A stretch of DNA of 64,000 nucleotides from Rhyzopertha dominica (GCA_025024175.1 QCXZ01000041.1:21757786-21821785); one strand, 5' to 3'. Shown: positions 12,294 to 24,000, counted from the first letter of the stretch. Program-made: numbers and translations. The notes: generated by a model from the sequence alone, not told the origin.

Positions 12294-14537
12294 TTTAATT
12301 AGAGTCAGATTAAAATTCCGCAGACGTTCGCATACCTGTGTCGTAATTTAGAGCGCATCCATATTCCATTTTTTAATAAAAAATAATTTCTAATTGATTG
12401 CTTAGGTAACTGTAGGTGAAGGAATTCTGGTATGCAGGTGCACTCATGAAATTATAATTTATTGGATGAAGCCACATAATGCGTCGTAGAATCTGATGTA
12501 GCTACAATATGTTATTGCCTGTTTTATCATGTATAACATGTTTGCCATCAATGTTTCAGGTCAAACAGAAAAGTAAGAAGTTCCCAGGTTTGTATTTTCT
12601 AAATAGCAATGTGATGAATAAGAGCCTTTTATTGGTTGTTTGATTTTCTGTAGATTATTGATGTTATTTGTAATGTCACATCAGGTAAAACATCTTACCA
12701 CAGGAATATGCGTAAGGTTTTCATGTATTTTTTATATAATTGAAAGGATTACCTAGTTTGCTGTTGCTCAGGGATTTTATTTTTTAGTTTTCTTCAATAA
12801 GTATATTACGAACAAAAAATAAGTAGCTAAGTAATAGTCTGGGCAAAAGATTAAGAAATTGAATTATTTGACACTTGTTTTAATAATATTCATACTGAAT
12901 ATGCCACAATAAACTGAACATCATTTGCTCTGTCCATACTTGCTGACATGAAACTGCAAATCATAGTTGCTATTAAGATTTTATCAACTTCTCTCAACAT
13001 TCAGATGTGTAATATAGGTATTTATTACATACCGTTTTTCAATCAACGCAACTTGCAAATTACACAATGGTGCAAATTTAAGGTTTTGTATAGTAAGAGA
13101 GGTGTTCAAATCAACTATATAAAATAATATTATTTTTTCCTATTCTAGTTTCATTTAACAAACGTTAATAAATAAATACCTGTATTCATCACTATCAGTA
13201 ATATAAAATCTCAACGAAACCTTTAGTGTCAGAATCACGTTGCCTTAATCATGAACAGTAAAGTTGGTTATAAATGAAGCGGTATAACGAATGAACTGAA
13301 TAAATCTATAAAAAATACCTCATAGAATGGAACGTGGCGAGCTCAAGTCACACTTCTTACAGGAAACACTGCAAGAAACTTAAATGTTTAAATGCTGGCG
13401 TATAAGAATATGCGGATACTGGTTGAAAATAATTCATTTCCCATTTTAAAATAAGAAATTTTAAAATTAAAAGCTACGACAAAAAATATTTCTATTTTAC
13501 GTCAATATTGCAAATGGAAAACATTTTTTATGTGTCCTGAAACCAACAAATCTGTAATTAAAACGCTTGGACATACATACCTACTCCGGCAATTGAGTTA
13601 TAAATCTTCAATTAAGAAGAATAATTTCTTTCATATCTTAATATCTTTGCTGATTAACGTTGTTATCAAAAACTACTATTCCTGTAATGACACTGTAATG
13701 GCACAGCATCATACCATTTACCTTGGCAAAATACTGGCGACTTTATAAATTTCTGAAATGAGGATTTAATATTGCTTCAATATTTTAGGCGTTGTGAGGC
13801 AACTGTCCCGTTGGAAGAACATAGAAAATGTTTTCCCATCAGAAAACATCATTCTGCGACAACAGTTTCGCGATTTTGATCTCCCATCCACAAATATGGA
13901 TATTATCATTTTGCGTCATACCTTGGTTCCAATGTATGATTAAGTTTCGTTTTGTATGGGTAAATTTTCTTGTTTCAAAATTCTTGTGCGACTTAGCTAC
14001 TAATGCCGAACTGAAGTGACAGCACTCTTTTCTAGTTGATCCTGCAGAGATTTCAAGACCAAAAAGGTACTGTTCCTGGTACGGTTTCTTCGTTTTTGAT
14101 TTATTTTTATAGTTCCAAATGCAGTTTTTGGACCTCTATACGAAAAACTTGAGTCTTAGAAAATTTCTTATTGAACTTTTCAATAACAGTGGTGTGTTTG
14201 CTTACCCGTTCCTTAACATTCAATCAAATAAGTGCTCTCCTGCACAGTTAATATATTGTAAATGTTTATGACAGTAGGAAGAGAGAGCCCACCCACATGA
14301 CAAAAAGCTTAAAGTTAAAATTAAACATTTACTGGTTTAGGAACAAAGTAAAATATGGGTATTTCCTGTCAGATTTCTCTGACACTTTCGCAAGACATAA
14401 TCCTGCAAAGCTATCTACTGGAACGTAGCACGACATACTACATATATTAACGTACGTGAATTTGACGAAAGGAAGCACAAACCTGTGAAAAACTGTGGCG
14501 TCATTAACCCTATGCTTCAGTTTACCTTTTCAACACT

Positions 14538-14891
14538 AAATTATAGTAGAAAATGTAAACTGTTGGTAAAACTATCAGAACTTCACAACTTTAACAGTGG
14601 ATGGCGTACCAGGTTCATTGTTCAAATTAATATTAAAAAAAAGTTATCACCTTGTGTGTGAACTTGAGTTCTTTTCTGTGTCGACAGCCTCGTGGCTCGA
14701 GCGTTTGTGGCCTGGTGTCAGGTATTATTAATTTAAATCTTTGTATATATGCTAATTGTAATGTATTTCAGCTCAGAAGAAGCAAAAAACTGTCTGTACT
14801 CGTAATCGAAAATATACAACTTGTCCTCCAACTGTAGTCTCTGTTTTATACAATCAGTCGCCGGACCTACCCACAACAACGTTTTGTTACA
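14538..14891 (+). repeat. 5' LTR, copy B
   Basis: 354 bp, matching the 3' LTR over its length apart from one A in the run around 14634-14642. It ends GTTACA, the 3' terminus expected for an LTR starting TGTA. The TGTACC start seen at 19405 is replaced by AACACT here. Confidence 0.88.
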
Positions 14892-14894
14892 TCT

Positions 14895-14912
14895 TGGCGC
14901 CCACCTCGGGGC
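14895..14912 (+). promoter_or_regulatory. Primer-binding site, tRNA-Lys type
   Basis: TGGCGCCCACCTCGGGGC begins three bases after the 5' LTR. It is close to the complement of the 3' end of animal tRNA-Lys (family knowledge: TGGCGCCC followed by a short variable part and GGGGC). Copy A has a one-base difference at its start. Confidence 0.75.
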
Positions 14913-14939
14913 TGATTGTTATCGACGATTGCTGAGGAC

Positions 14940-16057
14940 ATGCCATTGCGTCACTCTCCGGTCAGGGAACCACCAATTACCAGATCTAGGAAGAACACTG
15001 AGCGAAATCTAGAAACAATGGATGGGTCACCATACTCAGGCAGCGGTATAGAGCCGGACAAATCTGGAGGTGTTGCAGGAAATCCACCACCAATAGCAAT
15101 GGAAAAACACACAGGTGCTATTCCGAAGAAGTGCCAACCTACTGTTCGTGATGTTCTTCCTCTTCACAACGTTAAATCAGATTTGGAATCGGCTGGGAGC
15201 TCCAAAATATTACCGTCGGAAGTGGCAAGTACAGCAAGCTTTGAAAAACTTTCACAGCCAAAGGTATTGTGCAATCCAGATGAAGATCTTGTGAATTTAA
15301 TACAAAAAATCGTGAGATATACTATAGATACTGATAAAAAACAAGCTCATGTAGATAATATAAATGTCACAAACAATAATCCCGTAGAATGGTCAAATAA
15401 TGTGTTAGAGTTTGCTAAACTTGTTCCAATTTTTGATGATAAGGGAGCATTCACCCCATGTGATTATGTATCGCAAATTGAGCAACTTTTAACATTGTAT
15501 CAAGTGCCGTTTTAAACCATGTATGATAACTGATAAGTTTAAAGGTCAAGCAAGAGCATGGGCAAATGTTTTCCTACAAGATTTTTCGGATTTTCAAATA
15601 TTTAAGACAGCCTTTTTAGAGCAATTTCTGGGGCTATCCCCAACAATTAAAGGTAAAGTTAGCTTTGGAATCCGCTAAGTTATAACGAATCAACGGGTTC
15701 ATTAGTTGAACATTTTTGAAATATGTAGAAATGGGTCGCCATCTACAACCACCATACACAGAAACCATTTTGATTACAACAATTGCCCGCCACTATCCCC
15801 CTCACATTTCATGTTGTCTTGTAGGTGCGGTAAATATGTCCGAAGCTTTAGAACGCTTAAGACAGGCCGATTATTATTATCGTCCACACATAGAACGCCA
15901 CACTTCGTATAATGATGTATCCCGAAATCAAGTTCAGGGACGACATTCTAGATTTCAACATAAAACTATCAACACAATCAGTAATGCAGAATTCGCTTCC
16001 CCAAACATTTCTTCGGTTGAAAACGATGAGGGAAACGACTGTCCGCTCTCCATGTAG
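14940..16057 (+). pseudogene. gag, copy B (two or more frame breaks)
   Basis: ATG at 14940; open to 15515, where an extra T in the run after GTGCCG gives an early stop. Copy A reads through the same point. The remainder, LQPPYTETILITT and MSEALERLRQADYYYRP, is open in 15716-16057 and ends CPLSM and TAG. The expected product is a capsid/nucleocapsid polyprotein of about 370 residues. The Gag core (QIEQLLTLYQ, GQARAWANVF) is recognisable; no zinc knuckle was found, which occurs in several gypsy lineages. The gag stop overlaps the pol frame, which lies in the -1 frame, consistent with a -1 frameshift for Gag-Pol (inference). Confidence 0.75.
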
Positions 16058-16376
16058 GCCCAGTGGTGAGTAAGGTCGTTGATGGGGCTAAAATATGCAT
16101 TATAAATAACTATCCTGTTGATGATCTTCTAAATAGTTGTGATTTCCAACACAAGTTTTTTTCTACGAAATCACCCGTCATTGTTCTAGAGATTTTTGGT
16201 TTTACTTTTCCTTGCGTTATTGATACCGGTAGCGATGTTTGTTGTCTTTCAGAGTCAGTTTGGTTACAAGTTCAGGATTTCAGAGGCGACCTAACGGTTT
16301 TTTCCAGTTACTGGGGTTAGAATTTCAGGAGCTTTTAAAACAAAGAAGAGACGTGTTAAACTTCAGATAGATTTTG
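16058..16376 (+). pseudogene. pol N-terminus: retroviral-type aspartic protease, copy B
   Basis: The frame open from about 16051 reads through CVIDTGSDVCCLSE, the aspartic protease active-site motif (Asp in DTGS). Two T runs near 16300 and 16373 are one base longer than in copy A and break the frame. After the second break the flap and C-terminal part continue as IPIIIGSDFLRLY in the next frame. The protease would mature Gag and Pol. Because copy A lacks both extra T bases, these breaks are probably base-calling errors. Confidence 0.75.
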
Positions 16377-18608
16377 CCATTTAAGGTCGGCGATGAAATA
16401 TTTTATCATGAATTTTTGCTCATACCAGATTTAATTTATCCTATAATAATTGGTTCAGATTTTTTACGTTTGTATAAGGCCACGGTAAATTACGGTTTAG
16501 AGTCTATATACATTATTAAAGATAAAAAACAAATAACTATACCTGAGATAAAAACAAAACATGAGTTTGACGCCCCGCCATCAATGAATGTTAGGCTTTG
16601 TAGTATCGGAAGCAAAGTGGGACTTTCTTTTGACAGTAAGGTATATAATGACGATATTGACATAACGTTGAATTCGTTAGGCTTATCTGAGGAGCAAACA
16701 CTGAACCTAAAGGAGGTATTGGTTAGGAACTTATCAGTTTTCTCAAATAAACCGGGTTTAATTAGAGATTTCGAACTAGACATAGTTTTAAATGACGACA
16801 CACCTTTTTATTTGAAGCAGTACCCAATTCCGGTTGCTCATCGTGATGCGGTGCAAAAAGAAATAGATAGGATGGAGTCTTGGGGAGTGATAGAGCGAGC
16901 CTCAACCCCCTATATCAGCCCTTTAGTTACGACAGTGAAGAAAAATGGTTCGGTGCGCGTATGTCTAGACTTAAGGCGTTTAAATAAAGTAGTTCAAAGG
17001 GACCATGAACGGCCAAAGCCTATCCCGGAAATATTAATGTCTCTAAAAAAAGTTAAGTTTATGTCTTCCTTAGATTTGACTCATGGTTACTGGCAGTTAC
17101 CTTTAAGCAAGGAATCTCGTAAATATACCGGTTTTCTACACGGAACTCGCAGTTTCCAATTTAAATCATTACCTTTCGGTCTAGTAACAGCTGTTTCAGC
17201 ATTTACTCGTTGCATTGATACTATTCTCGGTCCGGAATTCAAAGATTTTACAGTTTGTTATCTGGACGACATACTAATATATTCGGAAACTTTTGAAAGC
17301 CATTTGGAACATCTAGATCGCGTTCTTTCTAAATTAAGGGAAGCTGGTATGACGTTACGCTGGGATAAGTGCCATTTTTTTAGGACAGAGTTAAAATACC
17401 TAGGTTATTGTGTAAATTCTAGCGGGGTAACACCGGATCCAGAAAGAGTGAAAGCCATTTCTGACTTTGAACGTCCTCGGAATGTAAAGGACTTACAAGC
17501 TTTTCTAGGTCTCTGTGTTTATGATAGAGCTTTTTGTCCGAATTTTGCTTCGTGTGTAGAAAACCTAACTTTACTGTTAAGGAAAAAGGTTCCATGGAGG
17601 TGGACAGACTTGCAGGAGAACGCGTTTAAGCAGCTTAAGACTAAAATACAAGAAGCTACTTTGCTATATCACCCGAATCCAAATCTGCCCTTCTTCGTCC
17701 AGTGCGATAGTAGCGATGTGGGTTTGGGTGCGCAGCTTTTTCAGAGGGTAAATGGGGAAAGGCGAGTCGTGGCTTATGCGAGCAGGCTGTTGTTGGATCG
17801 TGAGCGAAATTATTCTGTTAGTGAAAAGGAGACGTTAGCGATTGTTTTTGCTTTGCAGAAATGGCGAGTATACTTATTAGGAAGGACGTTTACCATCCTT
17901 ACGGATCATCGTGCACTCAGTTATTTGAATTCATGTAGATTACTTTCGCCTCGTATTTCAAGATGGGTCCTGTCTATAATGGAGTTTGATTTTGTTATCG
18001 AATATGTTGCTGGGAAGAATAATGTAGTTGCTGATTGCTTGTCGCGGTATGCTGTACGTTTGCCTACTCCAAGTGATAAATGTTTTAAGATTGCAACCCT
18101 CAAAATACCCTTAAAGCTCAAAGAAGTGTTGCGAAACCTACCTGAACTTCAGAGACAGGATAAAAAGTTATCAAAGATCATTAATGATCTCACAGAAACT
18201 GTTAGTCCGCGCTTTACAATTAAAGATGATTGTTTATTTATAAGAAAAACCGAGGAAGAACCATATTTGCTGTGCATTCCGGAGGTTATTAAACAAGTCG
18301 TTGTAGAAATTTATCATAGTTCTATTGGTCATTTTGGAGTGTATAAGACGTGGTGTGCTATGCGAAGCGATATGTGGTGGCAGAACATGCACCGCGATAT
18401 TAAGAAATACTTAGCCTCTTGTCTTGTTTGTCAGAAAGCTAAGTCGACAGTTTTGCCTAGTGCTCCTTTGCAACCTATTATTGTAAATGCCCCAAATGAG
18501 ATACACTCTTTAGATTTGTATGGCCCTTTGCCCATGTCGACAGGCGGGGTAACTTATGTGCTAGTTGCACTTGACTTATTTCAAAACTTGTGGCGCTTTA
18601 CACTTTGA
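16374..18608 (+). CDS. pol: protease C-term, reverse transcriptase, RNase H, integrase N-term (copy B)
   Basis: An open frame of 744 codons. Numbering from 16374: the end of the protease comes first (GSDFLRLY). The RT spans about 170-345, with DLTHGYW (Asp234) and YLDD at 296-299. RNase H spans about 436-556, with Asp445, Glu484 region, DHRALSYL at 511 and ADCLSRY. The integrase zinc domain has His648, His653, Cys683 and Cys686, and the first integrase catalytic Asp is 714 (SLDLYGPL). The frame starts and stops through indels and not at natural ends; the true pol begins upstream and continues into 18590-19318. The enzyme copies the element RNA into DNA. The best match in style is to insect Ty3/gypsy elements; I do not assign a clade. 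Confidence 0.92.
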   Translation: MPFKVGDEIFYHEFLLIPDLIYPIIIGSDFLRLYKATVNYGLESIYIIKDKKQITIPEIKTKHEFDAPPSMNVRLCSIGSKVGLSFDSKVYNDDIDITLNSLGLSEEQTLNLKEVLVRNLSVFSNKPGLIRDFELDIVLNDDTPFYLKQYPIPVAHRDAVQKEIDRMESWGVIERASTPYISPLVTTVKKNGSVRVCLDLRRLNKVVQRDHERPKPIPEILMSLKKVKFMSSLDLTHGYWQLPLSKESRKYTGFLHGTRSFQFKSLPFGLVTAVSAFTRCIDTILGPEFKDFTVCYLDDILIYSETFESHLEHLDRVLSKLREAGMTLRWDKCHFFRTELKYLGYCVNSSGVTPDPERVKAISDFERPRNVKDLQAFLGLCVYDRAFCPNFASCVENLTLLLRKKVPWRWTDLQENAFKQLKTKIQEATLLYHPNPNLPFFVQCDSSDVGLGAQLFQRVNGERRVVAYASRLLLDRERNYSVSEKETLAIVFALQKWRVYLLGRTFTILTDHRALSYLNSCRLLSPRISRWVLSIMEFDFVIEYVAGKNNVVADCLSRYAVRLPTPSDKCFKIATLKIPLKLKEVLRNLPELQRQDKKLSKIINDLTETVSPRFTIKDDCLFIRKTEEEPYLLCIPEVIKQVVVEIYHSSIGHFGVYKTWCAMRSDMWWQNMHRDIKKYLASCLVCQKAKSTVLPSAPLQPIIVNAPNEIHSLDLYGPLPMSTGGVTYVLVALDLFQNLWRFTL

Positions 18609-19318
18609 GGAAGGCTACGTCCAAATCTATTATAAAGAAGCTTTCGGATTTTCATTTCCAGAAGGTAGGGCGGCCTGCTAGTATCTTGACGGATCATGGT
18701 ACTCAGTTTGTTTCCAAAGCGTGGGAAAAGTTTCTACGATCCAATGAAATTCAAATGAGTAAGAGTTCTATAAGACACCCTTGCTCGAACCCCGTAGAGC
18801 GCGTAATGCGGGAACTGGGAAGGTTATTTAGGACATATTGTTCTGATAAACATAAAAGTTGGGCAAGAGAGATTCCGAACTTTGTATTTTTCCTAAATTC
18901 TGTAGTGCACGAGTCAACTGGTTTCTCCCCCTATGAACTGCATTATGGGAACGAATCGTTCTCCTTGTTCAGGAAATATATCGATTTCCCTGAGGCAGCT
19001 GCTCCACTGTCTTCAGAAGGGAAGCTTGTCCTGGCAAAGGAGACCTTGTTAGGACGCGCAGCCCGTCGTACTGTTAGTCATCCTAATAAACCATATGTGT
19101 CTTTCCGCGTTGGTGATTTAGTATTACTTCGCGCCAATCCAACGTCTTCTTCTTTAACTCAGGAGACAAAGAAGTTTATGTTACTTTTTGAGGGTCCTTA
19201 TAGGATAAAGCGTGAGGTCGGTTTAGTTACTTACATTTTGTGTGATCCCGAGTCAGATGATAGGGAACGGGGTATGTTCCATATAAGTCATCTAAAGAAA
19301 TTTGTTTCATTTTCGTAA
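18590..19318 (+). CDS. pol: integrase core and C-terminal domain (copy B)
   Basis: Continues the integrase after a one-base loss near 18595 (copy A has one more G there). Residues from 18590: the second catalytic Asp is 35 in LTDHGTQF and the catalytic Glu is 70 in NPVERVM, a D-34/35-E spacing typical of retroelement integrases. The C-terminal part has GDLVLL and FEGPYRI, the GPY/F module that follows the core in many Ty3/gypsy integrases, and ends HISHLKKFVSFS. The stop lies 87 bp before the 3' LTR, leaving no space for env. Confidence 0.9.
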   Translation: MALYTLRKATSKSIIKKLSDFHFQKVGRPASILTDHGTQFVSKAWEKFLRSNEIQMSKSSIRHPCSNPVERVMRELGRLFRTYCSDKHKSWAREIPNFVFFLNSVVHESTGFSPYELHYGNESFSLFRKYIDFPEAAAPLSSEGKLVLAKETLLGRAARRTVSHPNKPYVSFRVGDLVLLRANPTSSSLTQETKKFMLLFEGPYRIKREVGLVTYILCDPESDDRERGMFHISHLKKFVSFS

Positions 19319-19392
19319 TACATTTAGGTTTTCCTGTGGTTGGGTAATATCATGGTTCTTAAAAAAAGAAAAAGGTTTTTGTTTCGAACCCT

Positions 19393-19404
19393 GTGGGGGG
19401 CAGT
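19393..19404 (+). promoter_or_regulatory. Polypurine tract
   Basis: GTGGGGGGCAGT stands directly before TGTACC, the start of the 3' LTR. A purine-rich run in this place primes plus-strand DNA synthesis in LTR elements (family knowledge). Confidence 0.7.
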
Positions 19405-19764
19405 TGTACCAAAATTATAGTAGAAAATGTAAACTGTTGGTAAAACTATCAGAACTTCACAACTTTAACAGTGGATGGCGTACCAGGTTCATTGTTCAAA
19501 TTAATATTAAAAAAAGTTATCACCTTGTGTGTGAACTTGAGTTCTTTTCTGTGTCGACAGCCTCGTGGCTCGAGCGTTTGTGGCCTGGTGTCAGGTATTA
19601 TTAATTTAAATCTTTGTATATATGCTAATTGTAATGTATTTCAGCTCAGAAGAAGCAAAAAACTGTCTGTACTCGTAATCGAAAATATACAACTTGTCCT
19701 CCAACTGTAGTCTCTGTTTTATACAATCAGTCGCCGGACCTACCCACAACAACGTTTTGTTACA
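19405..19764 (+). repeat. 3' LTR
   Basis: Starts TGTACC and ends GTTACA, so the TGTA/TACA termini are complementary. About 360 bp, nearly identical to the 5' LTRs at 6033-6386 and 14538-14891. Confidence 0.9.
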
Positions 19765-19869
19765 CTACCTTACTGACTTTTCATACCTAAATGGGCAACA
19801 TAAAGCCATAATGGTTACCAAGATCACCTAGCTAAGATTGTGGTAGTTTGGATCCTAAAATCTAGAACA

Positions 19870-21090
19870 CAGTAAAAAAATTTATTGTGTAAAGCCAAAA
19901 AATTAAGTGGTTAGCACCTTCTGTGTTAATTTTCACACTAAAACTGGTAAAAGCTTGCGGAATTAACCAAACTGTTACTAGTAACTTTACCCCGTGCTGA
20001 ATGAGTAAATATTTTACACGAATAAAACGTAGAATTATCCCCATCTTTTTATTGTTTTACTTTTTACTGACTTTGGCGTAAATTTACCAAAAACCGTGAA
20101 AAGTTTACAAGCAGCCGTGTTATTTTGCACGTGCAGTGTTAACTCCACACGCTTGTGAGTTTGTAGGCAATAAAAGACATGCCGGTTACAGTTTGCAAAA
20201 TTTGTTAATTTCTTTGCGGGTTACCAGGTTAGTCGATCTATTGTTTACGTTCGCGCATTATGGAAGTGAAAACCGTAGTGCCAATAAGATTCACAACAAA
20301 TCATATCACAAAATGGATTTTAGTGGACAACACTTGCAGTTATATAGACTGCATAAGCAAAGGTAAGTAAGAACTCGTGGATCATATTTATGCGGCCTTC
20401 GGATACACCATATGTGTATATGGTGTATGTGTATTGCGCCATCTTTCTCGTTCATGCGTTTGAATTTGCACTGTTTATTTAAATATAGTTAGGACATAAT
20501 CACAATATATTAGTATTAATTGTTCGTTACCTGTCTGATGTGCGTAAATAATATATAGTAGCTTGTATGGTAAACCATAAAAAATAAACTTGTTTAACAA
20601 ATTATATTTACGTTTTATTGTATTCCATTTCTTACTTGGATCATATTAGAAAAACATCACCAGTTCACGAAAATCGAAGTGCAATTTTCATAGCAGTGAC
20701 TATTTCGTATACGGTATGCTAAATGAATAAAGCTTTTGTGTGCTCTTTTATAACTAATTTATAACTTTTAATAGAAAAAAATTTGTTTTATTTGTTTAGC
20801 GTACTGCAATTGTGATAGTTATTGCTAGGAAAACTGCCTCGCGAATTGTGGTAGGTATATTTACTAGGCGTTGTTTAAATATTAAATTTGACACAGTAGC
20901 GTGAAAATTTTAACCAATTTTGGGGTAGAAGTTTACACCTAGCTTATTCGTAGAAAAGTACACCTGCAGTGTAAAAATATGTACAACGTAACCGTGTAAC
21001 AAAATTTACACTCATATTTCGTGAAAATCACCAAATCGGAAGTGGTTAATTTAACCATTTTCAGTGTGGACTTATATAAACCACTTTTGG
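19870..21090. repeat. Region with clustered TTTACAC/GTGTAAA motifs in both orientations
   Basis: Short motifs such as GTGTTAATTTTCACAC, TTTTACACG, GTTTACACC and GTGTAAA recur at both ends of this stretch in opposite orientation (about 19870-20030 and 20895-21085). The arms are too diverged to align by eye over their length. It may be an old foldback or MITE; not proven. Confidence 0.3.
20403..20428. repeat. Perfect 11-bp-arm hairpin
   Basis: ATACACCATAT at 20403-20413 and its exact reverse complement at 20418-20428 with a 4-base loop GTGT. Confidence 0.8.
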
Positions 21091-24000
21091 TGTTAAATTT
21101 AATACGTAATTACTTTCACATCCAACGGATGGGAAGTATTGTATCGCGAAAAAAAATTTTCAAAAATTTTTATTTGCTCATTCGCTTTAAAATGGTCGAA
21201 AACGCAAAAAAACCAAAATTTGAGCAAAAAAATTTCTTGTCTGTGTGTCTGTGTGTCTGTGGTTTTGTTTGTATACACGATAACTTTCGAAAGACTTAAT
21301 ATATGAACTTGAGATTTGGCAAACGTATAAATCTCAACTACCCAAAGCGACCTATTGTTTGTGGGGTAAGTAGGATAGCGGGAAGGGGGCAAAATTGGGG
21401 GGGTAACTACCCTTTTTGCAAATTTTTATTTTTTTATATTTTTTTCGTTTTAGTATGTGATTAGTAGTATAACTGCGAGCATTATTCGTTCTTATAAATT
21501 TTCGGTNCAGTAAACTGTTTAGAAGATATTCGCAAGAAAGCGTCACTTAAAGAAAACGGTTTTTCCTAAATATCTCCAAATATGTTTAATGTATTTAAAA
21601 AATGAAAATGGCATCAGATAGGAAATGAAATTTCTCACAAAAAGTGTCTTAGAAAATTTATTCAAAATTTTGACATCTTCGAAATATTTGCAAAAAACCT
21701 ATTTTGGTCCCTGCTCGTAAGATTTTTTTTTTAATTTTGGTATTATATAGAAAACAAAATTTCTGATCAGAAAGCACACTTGTAATTTTTTTTTGTTAAG
21801 TTAATAATTTTCGAGTTATTTGAAAAAACCGATTTAAAAATTTATATATTTTTGCTAGTATCACGAGGACTTTGTCTTAGAAAAACTAAGAGACAAAATG
21901 CTCAAAAATCTAATTACTAATCGTACAGTATAAGAAATAAAAACGTAAATGTCATTTTGACAATTGGATGTTGAAGTATTGATTCAATTTGCAGCAGTTT
22001 TTTTACTGTGAAGGGCAATCTGTCTGTCAGATGCATTCACATTGCTTTTAGCGCCATAGATTTTATAGTCATATAATGGAAGAAAAATTTTCGAACAAAT
22101 TGGAAGCAGCTTGCATGAGCAAGTTCTGACCATCACAAGATATGTTCCATAGTGAAACGCGCTATTATATTCCTTGCAGAAACAAGAAAGTGTTGAGACG
22201 GCCGTTCAAAACATCGAAGATGATAAAGTATATAAAGCAATAATGAGGCGAGAGAAGTTAAAATTTATTTAAATCAAATAATTTCCATGTTTTGGTAGAA
22301 GTCTGGAGTAAAAGTATGTGCAAAACAAAATGACTATATACGAAATGTGCCTTTCACTGCTTTGTTGCTCTAATACATATAAATACCTATAATACCTATA
22401 TTATCTTATTCATGTAATAAAATCTTATCAATAAAAAGTTTTGTTTTAATTTTATTAGGTCGGTTTCCTTATTATTTGTATTTTGTCTAAAAGTGCCGAT
22501 CATTTTATAAAATGCCTAGGTCTTGTACTGTGTAGATAGGCATACTTACATAAAACTACAGCACACCAAAACTGACTTTAGACTTTTACTACTTCTGCAT
22601 CGAATTATATTATGTTCATCAATACTTACCGATAATTATACAATTACAAACTAGCTACATTTTTTTTATTTTATCGATGACATTGAAATAAAACGTTAAT
22701 TTGAAACGCACTCAAATGCTGGTTTCGTTGTCTAATCCACCGTTAAAGTCGCCGATTGGGCATGACCCCTGAATTACTGTAACAGGTAATTTACGGTATG
22801 CAATTAATTTTGCAGTACTAGGACTTGTACGTGGGACACAACTAGAGTTGAAGTCGCCAACGGACAACGCAGTGGCCGGTTTTTCTAAATTCCAGTCGTT
22901 TAGTGCGGCATTCAAGGCAATTTGTAACTGACAAGCTGAAAATAATTAGCAGATTAGGTACCCCCAGGGATTTTATGCTTCAAAATCAATTCGCTATTAG
23001 AGAATTACGCAACAAGCACTCATTACCAGTTAAACACATACAATTACTTTTAATTCACTTGGATTACATCTACGCTCACGTAAGCGTTCGATATCTACTT
23101 GTTCATTTACATTCAAGATTGTCTATGAAAAATCAATTTCTTCGCTTTCTAAATATATCCTCGTTGAAATACACCGATTTGAATGGACATAAATTACGAT
23201 ACGACTGAACGATGACGCCTACACAGACAGCTCATAACCTCGCAAACTTGTAAGTTTACTATCACACCGCGCTACCTGTCTGTATCGTCCGTATCTCGTT
23301 CAGTGCAAAGAAGGATTGACGTGTTACGCTGTAGGATTCCATAACAAAAGAGCAAACCAAAATTATGATTAATTTTCTTTGAAATGTCGTTAATTGCCCA
23401 GGGAATGCCTAAAGGATAAGACATATTTGCGGAAGTTGCTTACTCATTTTTTACTTTAATACAAAACGTTCATGACGTATCTTTGAGTGGGCCCGAGTTA
23501 CTCATCCATCTACAAGTTTCCGAGAAATTTGGTAAATTCAGTAAATTCGTCTTCTACCAATAGGTACTTAATGCACTTTGCAATTAAGCCAACTCATCTT
23601 TTATAAGAGTATTAGTAAAATGTAACACATGGAATAAACATTAGTACGTAATTNTAATATGGTTCGATATTTGAAGATCCACAGAGCAAGATTAATTCAA
23701 AATCAATACATAAAACGTATTTTTTGGACTCTCCTTCAAGAAGAATACAAAATACGTTCCTCAACGTGTACAAATTTCAACTTTGCACCAGCTGCTTCAG
23801 TTCGCGAAGTAAAACTTGAAACTGCAGCAGCAGTGTAGTCCATGATCCGCTGCAGGGAATTTTCATTTCGGTAGAATAAAGCAATATAAGAAATTTGGTC
23901 AAATAAGTTTCTGTTTCACAGTCGTTGTTAACACCCGATTTCAAACTAATCCCTTGTACTAATTTAAATAGACATGCATTATAAGTACCTACCGTTTACA

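Larger units (their letters stand above)
11312..14537. other. Non-coding flank, copy B
   Basis: Same content as 2809-6032: palindrome-rich cluster at 11729-11869, GC-rich patch with TGACGTCA at 12182-12189, otherwise AT-rich with no recognisable gene. Confidence 0.6.
10741..19136. repeat. Right copy (B) of the 8.4-kb repeated block
   Basis: First base of the contig after the gap to the base equivalent to the end of copy A. Copy B has longer open frames and fewer ambiguous bases than copy A, and it continues past the block into the 3' end of the retrotransposon and unique sequence. Confidence 0.9.
14538..19764 (+). mobile_element. Ty3/gypsy (Metaviridae) LTR retrotransposon, copy B, about 5.2 kb
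   Basis: Order seen: LTR, tRNA-Lys-type primer site, gag, protease, reverse transcriptase, RNase H, integrase (HHCC, DDE, GPY), polypurine tract, LTR. Integrase after RNase H places it in Ty3/gypsy. There is no envelope frame after integrase and no chromodomain. The two LTRs differ by one A in a run plus the first bases, so insertion is recent on that measure. The flanks do not show a matching target duplication (CTACC on the right, AACAC on the left). That could reflect altered ends, recombination or misassembly. Confidence 0.93.

Noticed and set aside
2238..19136. A genuine 8.4-kb tandem segmental duplication
   Set aside because: Suffix-prefix identity across a 100-N gap and error-type differences fit an unmerged contig overlap better.
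21021..21299. 92-codon frame
   Set aside because: Ends in a GTGTCT microsatellite translation and has no recognised domain.
22712..22915. Minus-strand frame with two GDFN motifs, recalling an endonuclease of non-LTR elements
   Set aside because: No other endonuclease motif nearby, and no RT in the surrounding sequence.
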